Positions 10,486 to 19,112 of a DNA stretch of 64,000 nucleotides are shown here, in pieces (position 1 is the stretch's first letter; each line of letters opens with the position of its first letter). Origin of the DNA: Patulibacter minatonensis DSM 18081 (GTDB lineage Bacteria; Actinomycetota; Thermoleophilia; Solirubrobacterales; Solirubrobacteraceae); assembly GCF_000519325.1 (NCBI RefSeq), contig NZ_KI912613.1, positions 5,216,239-5,280,238 on the forward strand. Direction: 5' to 3'. The position numbers and the translations under genes are program-made. The notes under the pieces were generated by a model. The model had not been told where the DNA came from. It saw nothing but the letters and a program-made list of their open reading frames with translations, and did no database searches.

Positions 10486-11454
10486 GTGTCTCCGGCGTCC
10501 CGTCGAGCGTCCCGCTCGCTCCTGCCCGTGATCGTCGTGCTGTCGGTCGTGCTGGCGGGCCTCCTTGCCGTGATCGTGCGCCGCGAGACGCGGTCGACGG
10601 GCACCGCGACGGTCGCCGCCGCGCGGCCGCTCCCGGCACCGGAGCCCACGGCCCGGCCGTCCACCGCGCAGGTCCGGCGCGCGACCGCCGAGCTCGACCG
10701 GCGCTCCCCGGGACGCGACACGTCGGCGTGGTCGGTGCGCGGGGCGAGGGCGCGCGCGACGAGCGTCCCGATCCTCATGTGGCACGTGGTCGCGACGCCG
10801 AAGCCCGGCACGCCGTACCCGGACCTGTGGGTCACGCCGGAGCAGTTCGCCGCCCAGGTCGACGCGCTGCGCGGCGCCGGCTTCACCGCCGTGACGACGG
10901 AGGACCTCTGGAAGGCGTGGCACGGGACCGGGACGCTGCCGCGCCACCCGGTCGTCCTGAGCTTCGACGACGGCGACCTCTCCCACGTCACGAACGCCGC
11001 GCCGGTCCTCGCCCGCGCGGGCTGGCCGGGGGTGCTGAACCTGGCCGTCAACCACCTGGGGCCCAAGGGCCTGCCGATGTGGGGCGCGCGGCGCCTGGTC
11101 CGGGAGGGCTGGGAGATCGACTCCCACACGGTCGACCACCTCGACCTGACGACGCTCGACGACGCCGCGCTCGCCGAGCAGCTGACGCGGTCGCGGATGC
11201 TGATCGAGCGCCGGCTGGGCGTGTCGACGCGGTTCCTCTGCTACCCCGCGGGGCGCAACGACGACCGGGTCCGGGCCGCCGCCCGGCAGGCCGGGTACGT
11301 CGCGGCGACGACCGTCGTCCCCGGGATCGCGGCCCCGACCGACGACCCGTTCCAGCTGCCGCGGATCCGGGTCGGCCCGACGACGACCCCGGAGTCGCTG
11401 GTCGACCAGGCGCGCGGCACCGCCGCCCCGCCGACGGTCGTCGGTCCGGCCTGA
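10486..11454 (+). CDS. Secreted/membrane-anchored polysaccharide deacetylase
   Basis: 322 residues from GTG 10486. An N-terminal signal anchor (SLLPVIVVLSVVLAGLLAVIV) is followed by a Pro/Thr-rich linker and a NodB-homology carbohydrate-esterase-4 domain. Motif 1 is SFDDG (the metal-binding Asp and catalytic base) and motif 2 is DSHTVDH, giving the His-x3-His metal ligands. RFLCYPAGRNDDRV matches motif 3. It probably deacetylates peptidoglycan or another envelope glycan outside the membrane. GTG 10423 would be a longer start but adds 21 uncharacteristic residues before the signal anchor. Codon use matches its neighbours. Confidence 0.85.
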   Translation: MSPASRRASRSLLPVIVVLSVVLAGLLAVIVRRETRSTGTATVAAARPLPAPEPTARPSTAQVRRATAELDRRSPGRDTSAWSVRGARARATSVPILMWHVVATPKPGTPYPDLWVTPEQFAAQVDALRGAGFTAVTTEDLWKAWHGTGTLPRHPVVLSFDDGDLSHVTNAAPVLARAGWPGVLNLAVNHLGPKGLPMWGARRLVREGWEIDSHTVDHLDLTTLDDAALAEQLTRSRMLIERRLGVSTRFLCYPAGRNDDRVRAAARQAGYVAATTVVPGIAAPTDDPFQLPRIRVGPTTTPESLVDQARGTAAPPTVVGPA

Positions 11455-11522
11455 GCCACGCCGTCGACCCTGCGCGGCAGGCGGGTGCCCCGGGCCGTCC
11501 GACCTCCGACGTGACCCGACCC

Positions 11523-11554
11523 GAGACGCCCGGGGCGGGGCCCGCCCCGGTCTC
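11523..11554 (-). terminator. Hairpin terminator after thrC
   Basis: An inverted repeat (GAGAC-GC-CCGGGGCGGG against CCCGCCCCGGTCTC, with a 2-base bulge) ends three bases past the thrC stop. It also lies about 70 bases past the convergent deacetylase gene. Confidence 0.6.
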
Positions 11555-11556
11555 CT

Positions 11557-12678
11557 CTAGCCGACGAGGATCTTCTCGAGCGCCTTGAGGTCCGGCTCGC
11601 AGGGGACGACCGGCGGTGACTCGTCGAGCGCCGTCTGCGGGTCCTTGAGGCCGTGGCCGGTGAGCACGCAGACGACGCGCTCGGCGTCGCCGACGCCGTG
11701 CTTCAGCAGGCCGGCCACCGACGTCGCGGACGACGGCTCGCAGAAGACGCCCTCCTCGCGCGCGAGGAAGCGGTAGGCGTCGAGGATCTCCTCGTCGGTG
11801 CAGTCGGCGACGGTGCCGCCCGATCCGGTCATCGCGGCCATCGCCTCCTCCCAGCGCGCCGGGGCGCCGATGCGGATCGCGGAGGCGATCGTCTCGGGCT
11901 CGGCGACGAGCTCGCCACGGACGAGCGGGTTGGCGCCGCGGGCCTGGAACCCGTGCATCGCCGGCAGGCTCACCGAGGGGTCCTCGGCGTGCAGCTCCTG
12001 GAAGCCCTTCCAGTACGCGGTGATGTTGCCGGCGTTGCCGACGGGGATGCACAGGGCGTCGAGCCGGCCGTCGAGGTCCTCCATGACCTCGAAGGCGGCG
12101 CACTTCTGGCCGGCGATGCGGAAGTCGTTGACCGAGTTGACCAGCGCGATCGGGTGGACCTGGGTGATCTCGCGGACGAGGCGCAGGGCCTCGTCGAAGT
12201 TGCCGCGCAGCGCCACGACCTCGGCCCCCTGCATCAGGGCCTGGGCGAGCTTGCCCGCGGCGATCTTGCCGTCGGGCACGAGCACGATGCCGCGGATGCC
12301 GGCGCGGGCGGCGTAGGCCGCCAGCGACGCCGCGGTGTTGCCGGTGGACGCGCAGATGACCGCGTCGGCGCCGTCGCGGACCGCCGCGGAGACCGCGCAG
12401 GTCATGCCGCGGTCCTTGAACGACCCGGTCGGGTTCAGGCCCTCGAACTTCAGGAAGACCTCTGCCCCGACGCGCTCGGAGAGCCGCGGCGCGGCGATCA
12501 GGGGCGTCGACCCCTCGTTCAGCGAGACGATCGGGTCTCCGGGCTCGAACGGCAGGCGGTCCATGTACCGCTCGATCAGGCCCATGCGGCGGATCGAGTC
12601 GGAGCCGGTGAGGCGGTGTCCGGGCTGGTCCATGCGGGCTCCGGCGGGGGGCGTCAGCAGGTCGTCGGTCGGGCTCAC
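11557..12678 (-). CDS. thrC: Threonine synthase
   Basis: 373 residues. This fold-type II PLP enzyme converts O-phosphohomoserine to threonine. The PLP lysine is in NPTGSFKDRGMT (about residue 83), the phosphate-binding ASTGNTAAS and the glycine loop PVGNAGNITAYWKG follow, and the N-terminus carries LNEGSTPLI. Length and order match the short actinobacterial (Mtb-type) enzyme. The GTG start at 12678 overlaps the hom stop as GTGA, so translation should be coupled to hom. The frame stays open far upstream on this strand, but that reading runs across hom in another frame and is not a fusion. Confidence 0.95.
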   Translation of the reverse strand: MSPTDDLLTPPAGARMDQPGHRLTGSDSIRRMGLIERYMDRLPFEPGDPIVSLNEGSTPLIAAPRLSERVGAEVFLKFEGLNPTGSFKDRGMTCAVSAAVRDGADAVICASTGNTAASLAAYAARAGIRGIVLVPDGKIAAGKLAQALMQGAEVVALRGNFDEALRLVREITQVHPIALVNSVNDFRIAGQKCAAFEVMEDLDGRLDALCIPVGNAGNITAYWKGFQELHAEDPSVSLPAMHGFQARGANPLVRGELVAEPETIASAIRIGAPARWEEAMAAMTGSGGTVADCTDEEILDAYRFLAREEGVFCEPSSATSVAGLLKHGVGDAERVVCVLTGHGLKDPQTALDESPPVVPCEPDLKALEKILVG

Positions 12679-13910
12679 GACGCGAACTCCTCGTCGATCA
12701 CGCGGATGGCGCGCGGGGTGGCCGTCACGAAGTCCTTCGAGGCGATCAGCTGGACCGCGCCGTAGAAGCGGGACTCCAGGACCGGGTGGACGACGAGCAC
12801 GAGGCGCGCGCCGGTGCCGGTGCCCTTCTGGACGACGCTCTTGACGGAGACGCCCTGCAGGCCGAGGACCTGGGCGATCTGCGCGAGCACGCCGGGCCGG
12901 TCGGCGACCTCGACGTGCAGGTAGAAGCTGGACTCGACGTCCGCGACGAAGCCGAGCTTGTTCTGCGTCGGCGGCGTCTGGGCGGGCGGGATCATCGCGG
13001 AGATCACGTCGCCGATCACGGCGGTCGCGGTCTGCGGGCCGCCGGCACCGGGACCGGACAGGGTGATCTCGGTGATCGCGGGCGACTCGATCGTGACGGC
13101 GTTGAACGGTCCGTCCACGGAGGAGAGCGGGTGCCCGGCGTAGAGGAACGCCGGGTGGACGCGGACGGCGAGCTCGTCGCCGATCCGCTCGGCGGTGCCG
13201 ATCAGGCGCAGCGAGAGGCCGAGCTCGCGGGCGTAGGCGATGTCCTCGGTCGTCAGGTGCTCGATGCCCTCGAACGGCACGTCGGAGAGGTGCACCGGCG
13301 TGTCGAACGCCAGGCGGGCGAGGATCGCCATCTTCGCCGCGGCGTCCTTGCCGGAGACGTCGTCGGTCGGGTCGGCCTCGGCGTAGCCCAGGTCCTGGGC
13401 CTCCTTCAGCGCCTCCGCGTACGACGCGCCGGTCGCCGCCATCTGGCTGAGGATGAAGTTCGTGGTGCCGTTGACGATGCCGTGCAGGCGGTCGATGTGC
13501 TGGCCCGTCAGCGACTCCTGGAGCACGCGGATGACCGGCACGACGCCGGCCACGGCGGCCTCGAAGCGCAGCTGGACCCGGTGCTCGCGGGCGAGCGCCC
13601 AGAGCTCCTCGCCGTGCTCGGCCAGGAGCTGCTTGTTCGCGGTGACGACGTGCTTGCCGGCCTCGATCGCCCGCGTGACGTACTCGTGCGCGGGGTGGAT
13701 GCCGCCCATGACCTCGACGATCAGGTCGGACGAGGCGAGGATCTCGTCGAAGTCCCCGCGGCTCGTCGTCAGCACCCCCGTGACCTCCGGCCGCAGGCCG
13801 GTGACGTGGGCGATCGCGTCGGCGCGCTCGGGCAGCAGCAGGTCGACGGCGGAGCCGACGGTGCCGTGGCCGAGGAGGCCGACGCGGAACGGGGCGGGGG
13901 CGTCCGACAT
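12675..13910 (-). CDS. hom: Homoserine dehydrogenase with ACT domain
   Basis: 411 residues. It reduces aspartate semialdehyde to homoserine with NAD(P)H. The Rossmann loop is GLLGHGTVGSAV (11-22). The catalytic domain carries NKQLLAEHG, GIVNGTTNFIL and LGYAEADPTDDVSGKDAAAK, the homoserine-dehydrogenase signature. The last 80 residues form an ACT domain (YLHVEVADRPGVLAQIAQVLG), the usual site of threonine feedback inhibition. It is first gene of a two-gene unit overlapping thrC by four bases. Aspartokinase and asd are not in the window. Confidence 0.95.
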   Translation of the reverse strand: MSDAPAPFRVGLLGHGTVGSAVDLLLPERADAIAHVTGLRPEVTGVLTTSRGDFDEILASSDLIVEVMGGIHPAHEYVTRAIEAGKHVVTANKQLLAEHGEELWALAREHRVQLRFEAAVAGVVPVIRVLQESLTGQHIDRLHGIVNGTTNFILSQMAATGASYAEALKEAQDLGYAEADPTDDVSGKDAAAKMAILARLAFDTPVHLSDVPFEGIEHLTTEDIAYARELGLSLRLIGTAERIGDELAVRVHPAFLYAGHPLSSVDGPFNAVTIESPAITEITLSGPGAGGPQTATAVIGDVISAMIPPAQTPPTQNKLGFVADVESSFYLHVEVADRPGVLAQIAQVLGLQGVSVKSVVQKGTGTGARLVLVVHPVLESRFYGAVQLIASKDFVTATPRAIRVIDEEFAS

Positions 13911-14013
13911 CGCGCGGGATCATCGCACGGGCCGGTGTGACGGCGGCCTCCGCTCGCGACCGCCGGCACCGTCCCCGCCGGTCACCGGGCGGGCCGTGCG
14001 ACGCTGGGGTGCG

Positions 14014-14649
14014 ATGCGGGCGATCCTCTCCGACCTCGACGGCACCCTCGTGGACTCGACGCCCGCGGTCCTCCGCGTGTGGCAGGGCTGGATGCGCGAC
14101 CGGGGGCTGCGGGTCGTGCCGGCGGAGGAGCACCCGCACGGGATCCCCGCCCGCGAGGTCGTCGCGATGCTGGCCCCGCACCTCGACGCGGACGTGGAGG
14201 CCGGCGAGCTCGAGCGGCGCGAGATCGCGGACCTGGACGGCGTGCGGCCGCTCCCCGGAGCCACGACCCTGCTGTCGGCCGCCGCGACGTCGACGCTGGA
14301 TCCGGCGTGGCCGCGCGTCGCGGTCGTGACCTCCTGCACCGGGCCGCTGGCGACCGCCCGCCTGCGCGCGGCCGGCCTGCCGGAGCCGGCGTCGATGGTC
14401 ACGTCCGAGCGCACGGCGCGGGTGAAGCCGGACCCCGACCCCTACCTGCTCGCCGCCGCGGAGCTCGGGGTCGCGCCCGGGGACTGCGTCGTGCTCGAGG
14501 ACGCGCCGGCCGGGATCGCCGCCGGGCGCGCCGCGGGGATGCGCGTCGTGGCGGTCCGCTCGGCGCACGAGGAGGGCGCGCTGCGGGACGCCCACGAGGT
14601 CGTCGACGACGTCGCGGCGTTCCTGCGCGGAGCCGGTCTCGGAGGCTGA
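14014..14649 (+). CDS. HAD-superfamily phosphatase (phosphoglycolate/sugar-phosphatase type)
   Basis: 211 residues. HAD motif I is LSDLDGTLVDS with the nucleophile Asp7 and the acid/base Asp9. Motif II is the Ser/Thr in AVVTSCTG, motif III the Lys in RVKPDPDPYLLA, and motif IV GDCVVLEDAPAG. The helical cap is C1 type, as in the GS1/2-deoxyglucose-6-phosphatase and GpP-like subfamily, so a small sugar phosphate is the likely substrate; which one cannot be told. It is divergent from hom and convergent with lysA. Start ATG 14014 begins exactly at the motif I strand; longer in-frame readings cross hom. Confidence 0.82.
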   Translation: MRAILSDLDGTLVDSTPAVLRVWQGWMRDRGLRVVPAEEHPHGIPAREVVAMLAPHLDADVEAGELERREIADLDGVRPLPGATTLLSAAATSTLDPAWPRVAVVTSCTGPLATARLRAAGLPEPASMVTSERTARVKPDPDPYLLAAAELGVAPGDCVVLEDAPAGIAAGRAAGMRVVAVRSAHEEGALRDAHEVVDDVAAFLRGAGLGG

Positions 14650-14730
14650 CCGGCTCCGGCCGCCGGGCGCGCCGACGGCCGGACGGCACGGTCGCCCCAC
14701 GGCGGACGCCGACCGGCCGACCGCGCGGCG

Positions 14731-16011
14731 TCAGACGTCGCGCGACCAGAGCTCGTCGACGCGCTCGCGACGGACGACCACGCGCGACCGCCCCTCGCCG
14801 ACGAAGACGACCGGCGGGCGGGGCACGCCGTTGTAGGTGTTCGCCATCGCGTACCCGTAGGCCCCGGTCACGGGCGTCACCAGGACGTCGCCCGGGGCCG
14901 GCGCGTCGAGCTGCGCGTCCGCCACGAGCACGTCGCTGCTCTCGCAGTGCTTGCCGACCACGCGGCAGGCGGTCGCGCCCGGGGTGCCCCCGACGACGAA
15001 CCGGTCGGCGATCTGCGCCTCGTAGCCGGCGCCGTAGAGCATCGGGCGCAGGTTGTCGGCCATCCCGCCGTCGACGGCGACCCAGGTCGAGACGTTCCGC
15101 TTGACGGTCTGGACGGTGTAGAGCGTGACGCCGCTGCGTCCGACGAGCGACCGCCCGGGCTCGTCGGAGATCCGGACGCGGTCACCGATCAGGTCGCGCA
15201 CCGCGGCGACCTTCACGCGGGCGTACTCGTCGACGCTCGGGAGCCCGGCCACCTGGTCGGCGGTGTAGGCGACGCCGAGACCGCCGCCGAGGTTGACCTC
15301 CCCCACGCCGTCGGCCAGCGGGGCGATCGCGGCGACCGCGCGCCGGAAGACGTCGAGGTCGAAGAGCTGCGAGCCGATGTGGAAGTGCAGGCCGTCGAGC
15401 CGCAGCGACGACGACGCCCGGATCCGGTCGATGGCCGCGCGGGTCTCGTCGAGGCCGAGCCCGAACTTCGAGTCGGCCTGGCCGGTCGAGATCCCGTCGT
15501 GCGTGTCGCCGCGGACATCGGGCGTGACGCGGATGCTCACGCCCTGGACCAGGCCGTGCTCGCCCGCGATCCGCTCGAGCCGCTCGAGGTCGTCGCCGTT
15601 GTCGATCACGACCTGCCGCAGCCCGTGGCCGATCGCGGCCTCCAGCTCGCCGTCGGACTTCGCGTTGCCGTGGAGGTGGATGCGGTCCGGCGAGAAGCCC
15701 GCGTTCAGCGCGAGCGCCAGCTCGCCGCCGGACGCGACGTCGCAGCCGAGGCCCTCGGACTCGAGGACGCGCAGCACCGCGGTGCACGGGCACGCCTTGG
15801 ACGCGAACGAGACGTGCGCACCGGGCGCGTGGGCCTCGAACGCCCGCTGGTAGGCCCGGGCCTGCTCGCGGAGGTCCGGCTCGACGACGACGTAGGCCGG
15901 CGTGCCGTGCTCGCGGGCGAGGTCGACGGCGTCGCAGCCGCCGAGCACCAGGTGCCCGCGGTCGTTCAGGGCGCTGCCCCGGGGATAGACGGCGAGCTGG
16001 TCGGCGGACAT
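14731..16011 (-). CDS. lysA: Diaminopimelate decarboxylase
   Basis: 426 residues. This fold-type III PLP enzyme decarboxylates meso-diaminopimelate to lysine, the last step of lysine synthesis. The PLP lysine is in HVSFASKACPCTAVL (near residue 62). GLHFHIGSQL, the glycine-rich EVNLGGGLGVAY and the substrate-binding ISDEPGRSLV follow. VGKHCESSDVL supplies the catalytic Cys and GAYGYAMANTYNG the C-terminal Tyr motif. Start ATG 16011 gives a normal length; the frame stays open to 16140 but the added residues are Arg/Pro-rich and overlap the next gene. It shares the region with hom/thrC/thrB, so the aspartate family clusters loosely here. Confidence 0.95.
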   Translation of the reverse strand: MSADQLAVYPRGSALNDRGHLVLGGCDAVDLAREHGTPAYVVVEPDLREQARAYQRAFEAHAPGAHVSFASKACPCTAVLRVLESEGLGCDVASGGELALALNAGFSPDRIHLHGNAKSDGELEAAIGHGLRQVVIDNGDDLERLERIAGEHGLVQGVSIRVTPDVRGDTHDGISTGQADSKFGLGLDETRAAIDRIRASSSLRLDGLHFHIGSQLFDLDVFRRAVAAIAPLADGVGEVNLGGGLGVAYTADQVAGLPSVDEYARVKVAAVRDLIGDRVRISDEPGRSLVGRSGVTLYTVQTVKRNVSTWVAVDGGMADNLRPMLYGAGYEAQIADRFVVGGTPGATACRVVGKHCESSDVLVADAQLDAPAPGDVLVTPVTGAYGYAMANTYNGVPRPPVVFVGEGRSRVVVRRERVDELWSRDV

Positions 16012-16057
16012 CGCCGCCGGATGATGCCAGTGCCACCCCGACCGGCGGGGCGCGAGG

Positions 16058-16774
16058 CTACGGGGTGACGGCGGGCGCGGGGACCGTGGGCGTCGTCGGT
16101 GCGGTGGTCGTCGTCGGCGCCTGCGTGGAGCCGAGGACACCGGCGAGCCCGTTCCCGAGGCCGCGGAGCGTGTCGCCCAGCGCCTGGCCGAGGCCGGCGA
16201 CGAGACCGCCGACCAGCGACTCGGGCCCGCCGACGGCGTTCGAGAGCCCGTCGGTCAGCGACCCCGTGACGTCGGCGAGGCCGTGGGTCGTGTCGTCGAG
16301 GCTCTTGCCGAGCGCGGCGACCGGGTCCGGTGCCGGCGTGCGGGGCGGGCTCGGCGCCGTCCTGGTCGGGGCCGACGGGCGGGGCGTCGACGGGGTGCGC
16401 TTCGTCGGCGTTGCGGTCGCCGTCGACCGCAGCGGGGCGGGGGTCGCGGTCGGCGTCGCGGCGCGGGCGGTGGGCGGCCGCGTGGTGCGCTCGGATGCCG
16501 TGCTCGTCGCGTCGCGGCGCGCGGTGCGGCGCACCGGCGCGGGCAGCGCGACGGCGGCGTCGCGGTCCGCCGCGGCGACGAGGCGGGTCGGTGCCTCCGC
16601 GGAGTCGCCGCCGACGACCAGCGGGGCGTCGGTGTCGGGCGACGGGACGCTGACGACGCCCGTGCCGCCGAGGACGCCCGCCGCACCGGCGGCGAGGACG
16701 ACCGCGGCCACGACGGGGAGCGCTCCGAGGCTGACCCCGGGCATGACTGATCCGATCAGGCGCAGGCGGGCCAC
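16058..16774 (-). CDS. Secreted Thr/Pro/Ala-rich low-complexity protein, unknown function
   Basis: About 238 residues from GTG 16774 (ATG 16744 is an alternative). A hydrophobic N-terminal segment (ALPVVAAVVLAAGAAGVLGG) acts as signal peptide or anchor. The centre is a disordered Thr/Pro/Ser/Arg-rich linker (PTARAATPTATPAPL and similar). The C-terminal third is a Gly/Leu amphipathic repeat (SLDDTTHGLADVTGSLTDGL; GLGQALGDTLRGLGNGLAG) that may form a helical hairpin. The protein ends in a TTTT/PT-rich tail. GTG 16774 is preferred because it gives the signal two arginines. I recognise no family. It lies directly downstream of lgt but has no Cys and so is not a lipoprotein. Confidence 0.6.
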   Translation of the reverse strand: MARLRLIGSVMPGVSLGALPVVAAVVLAAGAAGVLGGTGVVSVPSPDTDAPLVVGGDSAEAPTRLVAAADRDAAVALPAPVRRTARRDATSTASERTTRPPTARAATPTATPAPLRSTATATPTKRTPSTPRPSAPTRTAPSPPRTPAPDPVAALGKSLDDTTHGLADVTGSLTDGLSNAVGGPESLVGGLVAGLGQALGDTLRGLGNGLAGVLGSTQAPTTTTAPTTPTVPAPAVTP

Positions 16775-16841
16775 GTACGTCGCATCGGCAGGAGGAGCGT
16801 CCAGCGCGACCCCCACGGGGCCGGACTGGACGAACGTCCGA

Positions 16842-17603
16842 TCAGGCGGCGGCCCGGGTCCGGGCGGCGCGGAGCCGCCACGCGAGCAGCGCACCGCCGA
16901 CGACCATCATCGCGATGCTCGTCACCTGGGCGGTGGTGAGCCCGAGGTCGACCTCCGGGTTGCGCCGCCAGAACTCGACGACGAACCGCTCGACGCCGGC
17001 GAGCACGAGGTAGAGGCCGAACAGCGCACCGGCGGGGAGGCGGTCGCGGAGCTGCCACAGGAGCAGGGCGGCGACCCCCATCACCACCGTCTCGAAGATG
17101 GGCGTCGGTAGGACCTCGACGCCGGGGTCGGTCTTCACGGCGCCCTTCGGGTACCCCATCGCCCACGGGGCGTCGGACACGCGGCCGTAGTCTCCGTCGC
17201 CCGAGACCTGGCAGCCCACGCGGCCGAGGGCGTACCCCAGGGCCAAGGACGGTGCCGCGGCGTCGAGGAGCTTCGCGTTGAAGTGGCCGCGCCACTTCGC
17301 CCAGGCGAGCACGGCGAGCGCGCCGCCGGCCGCACCGCCGTACCAGGTGAGCCCCGAGCCGCCGAAGATCGAGCCGAAGACGTCGCCCTTGGCCTCGGAC
17401 CAGTTGTCGATCAACCAGTACCCGCGGGCGCCGACGAGGCCGCCGAGCAGCGCGGCGAGCAGGGCCTCCGTGGCCTGGTCCCCGGGCCACCCGACCTCGC
17501 GGAAGCGCCGCGCGAGCACCGCTCCGGCCGCCAGGAAGGCGAGCGCGAAGCAGAGCCCGAAGGTCTTGATGGGGAGACCCAGGAGGTCGATCTCGGGCTG
17601 CAC
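16842..17603 (-). CDS. lgt: Prolipoprotein diacylglyceryl transferase
   Basis: 253 residues with about seven membrane segments. It transfers diacylglycerol from phosphatidylglycerol to the lipobox Cys of prolipoproteins. Visible are the N-terminal IKTFGLCFALAFLAA segment, the substrate-site GARGYWLIDNW and LTWYGGAAGG, and the family signature GRVGCQVSGDGDYG (about 128-141) with the essential Arg/Gly. The Pro-Thr-Pro-x-Phe motif (LPTPIFE) follows. In-window clients with lipoboxes are the proteins at 7042 and 22996. GTG 17603 is supported by TAGCCT 7 bases upstream. Confidence 0.95.
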   Translation of the reverse strand: MQPEIDLLGLPIKTFGLCFALAFLAAGAVLARRFREVGWPGDQATEALLAALLGGLVGARGYWLIDNWSEAKGDVFGSIFGGSGLTWYGGAAGGALAVLAWAKWRGHFNAKLLDAAAPSLALGYALGRVGCQVSGDGDYGRVSDAPWAMGYPKGAVKTDPGVEVLPTPIFETVVMGVAALLLWQLRDRLPAGALFGLYLVLAGVERFVVEFWRRNPEVDLGLTTAQVTSIAMMVVGGALLAWRLRAARTRAAA

Positions 17604-17610
17604 GCCCGGG

Positions 17611-17616
17611 AGGCTA
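17611..17616 (-). promoter_or_regulatory. -10 hexamer for lgt
   Basis: Minus-strand TAGCCT lies 7 bases before GTG 17603, between lgt and the M23 peptidase stop. Confidence 0.45.
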
Positions 17617-17628
17617 GACGGTCAGGGC

Positions 17629-18858
17629 CTACAGGTAGCCCATCGGGTCCTTCTGGACCCCGTTCACGCGCGTCTCGAAGTGGATGTGGGGCCCGGTGCT
17701 GTTGCCGGTGTTCCCGGACGCGGCGATGACCTGGCCCTTGGAGACCTTCTGGCCGACGCTGACGCCGAGCCGCGAGTTGTGGCCATAGCAGGTGGACAGC
17801 GAGCCGCCGTGGTCGATGCAGACGTAGTTGCCGTAGCCGCCGACCCAGCCGGCGATGCGCACGGTGCCGGACGCCGCGGCGTGGACCGGCGTGCCGACGG
17901 GGACCGCGATGTCGATGCCGCCGTGCAGGCGGCCCCAGCGGTACCCGAACGGCGACGTGAACTGGCCGTTGGCCGGGTAGTCCAGGGCGCCGCTGCCCTT
18001 CTTGACCCCGCCCCCGCCGCTCGGCATGCCGGAGAGCTTCGCCTGGATCTTGCTCTCCTCCTTCTCCATGCCCGCGAGGTCCTCCTGGAGGTGGTGCCGG
18101 TCGCCGCGGACGCGCTTGAGCAGCGTCTTGCGGGCCGAGCGCGCCTCGTCGTAGGTGCTGCGGGCGCTCACGAGGCGGCCCTTGACCTGCACGACCTCGT
18201 CGCGGCGGGACTCGATGCGGTCGTTGACGACGCGCTGCCCCTTCTCGAGCTTCGCGAGCTTCGCCTCGGTGCCGACGGCGTCCGCCTTCGCGGCCTTGAC
18301 CGCCTCCATCACGCGCTTGTCCTGCGCGCCGATCCGGGCGAGGAACTCGCCGCGCTCGACGAGGTCGGAGAACCCGCGCGCGGAGACGACGACGGAGACG
18401 AGGTCGGGCTTGTCCGCCTGGTACAGCTCGACCAGGCGCGCGGCGAGGACCTCGCGCGACTCCTTCAGGCGCGCTCGCAGACGCACGAGCCGTGCGCGCT
18501 CGGAGCGCAGGTCGGCCTGCGTCCGCGTCAACTCGGCCTGGCTGCGGTCGAGATCGGCCTGGACGGTGTCCTGCCGGGCCTGCAGCACGTCGATCTTCGA
18601 CTGCAGCCCGCCGATCTGGGCGCTGTACTTCTGCACGTCCGCGGTGAGGACCCGCTCGCGGCGCTTCTTGGACTCGACCTTGCCCCGGGTCGCCCCGATC
18701 TTGCTGCGGAGCCGGTCGAGGCTCTGCTGGGAGGCGGCGTCGGCGTCCGACGGACCGCCCCCGGCGATCCCGGCCGTCGCCAGGCCCGCGGTCACGAGCA
18801 GGGCGACGCCCGCGGACGGACGGACGCGTGAAGGACGATGGGGCGCGGACCGGGGCAC
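17629..18858 (-). CDS. Coiled-coil M23-family peptidase (EnvC/NlpD-like)
   Basis: 409 residues from GTG 18858. A signal peptide (VALLVTAGLATAGIAGGG) leads to a long coiled coil, about residues 45-270, dense in Arg/Lys/Glu/Gln heptads. A C-terminal LytM/M23 domain follows. Its zinc ligands are visible: HGGID (His and Asp) and GPHIHFE (HxH). The domain order is that of EnvC/NlpD-like proteins, which cleave peptidoglycan peptides or activate amidases at division. All zinc ligands are kept, so it may be active itself. The start is uncertain because no ribosome site or TANNNT hexamer precedes GTG 18858. It is divergent from htpX across a 254-base gap in which I see nothing else convincing. Confidence 0.85.
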   Translation of the reverse strand: MPRSAPHRPSRVRPSAGVALLVTAGLATAGIAGGGPSDADAASQQSLDRLRSKIGATRGKVESKKRRERVLTADVQKYSAQIGGLQSKIDVLQARQDTVQADLDRSQAELTRTQADLRSERARLVRLRARLKESREVLAARLVELYQADKPDLVSVVVSARGFSDLVERGEFLARIGAQDKRVMEAVKAAKADAVGTEAKLAKLEKGQRVVNDRIESRRDEVVQVKGRLVSARSTYDEARSARKTLLKRVRGDRHHLQEDLAGMEKEESKIQAKLSGMPSGGGGVKKGSGALDYPANGQFTSPFGYRWGRLHGGIDIAVPVGTPVHAAASGTVRIAGWVGGYGNYVCIDHGGSLSTCYGHNSRLGVSVGQKVSKGQVIAASGNTGNSTGPHIHFETRVNGVQKDPMGYL

Positions 18859-19112
18859 AGACGTCCGAAGGTACGGCGGACCTCCGGGTCGGGCGAGCGG
18901 TGCAACCGCCTTTGCGCACCTTGCCGTCCGGGGCGGGGGCCCCATCGCGGGTGGCGTCCGGGCGCTCGGCGCCGCGTGGCGCCCAAAAACCGGCCTGGCG
19001 CAATGCCGCTGGCCGCCGTCGGCGCGAAAGGGGCGCTGAGCGACGAGTAAATCTTGCGCTCCGACGGCGTTCCAGGGGCTCCGCGGGGTCGGCGGTGTGG
19101 GACGATGCCCCC

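Noticed and set aside
11557-14700. Apparent hom-thrC-like fusion reading of over 1000 codons
   Set aside because: The thrC frame stays open upstream across hom, but hom is in another frame with its own complete family sequence and a GTGA junction. No fusion.
18859-19112. Second c-di-AMP riboswitch upstream of the M23 peptidase
   Set aside because: The conserved GGGGGAACC and CTAACC...TAGGC blocks are absent from both strands of this gap.
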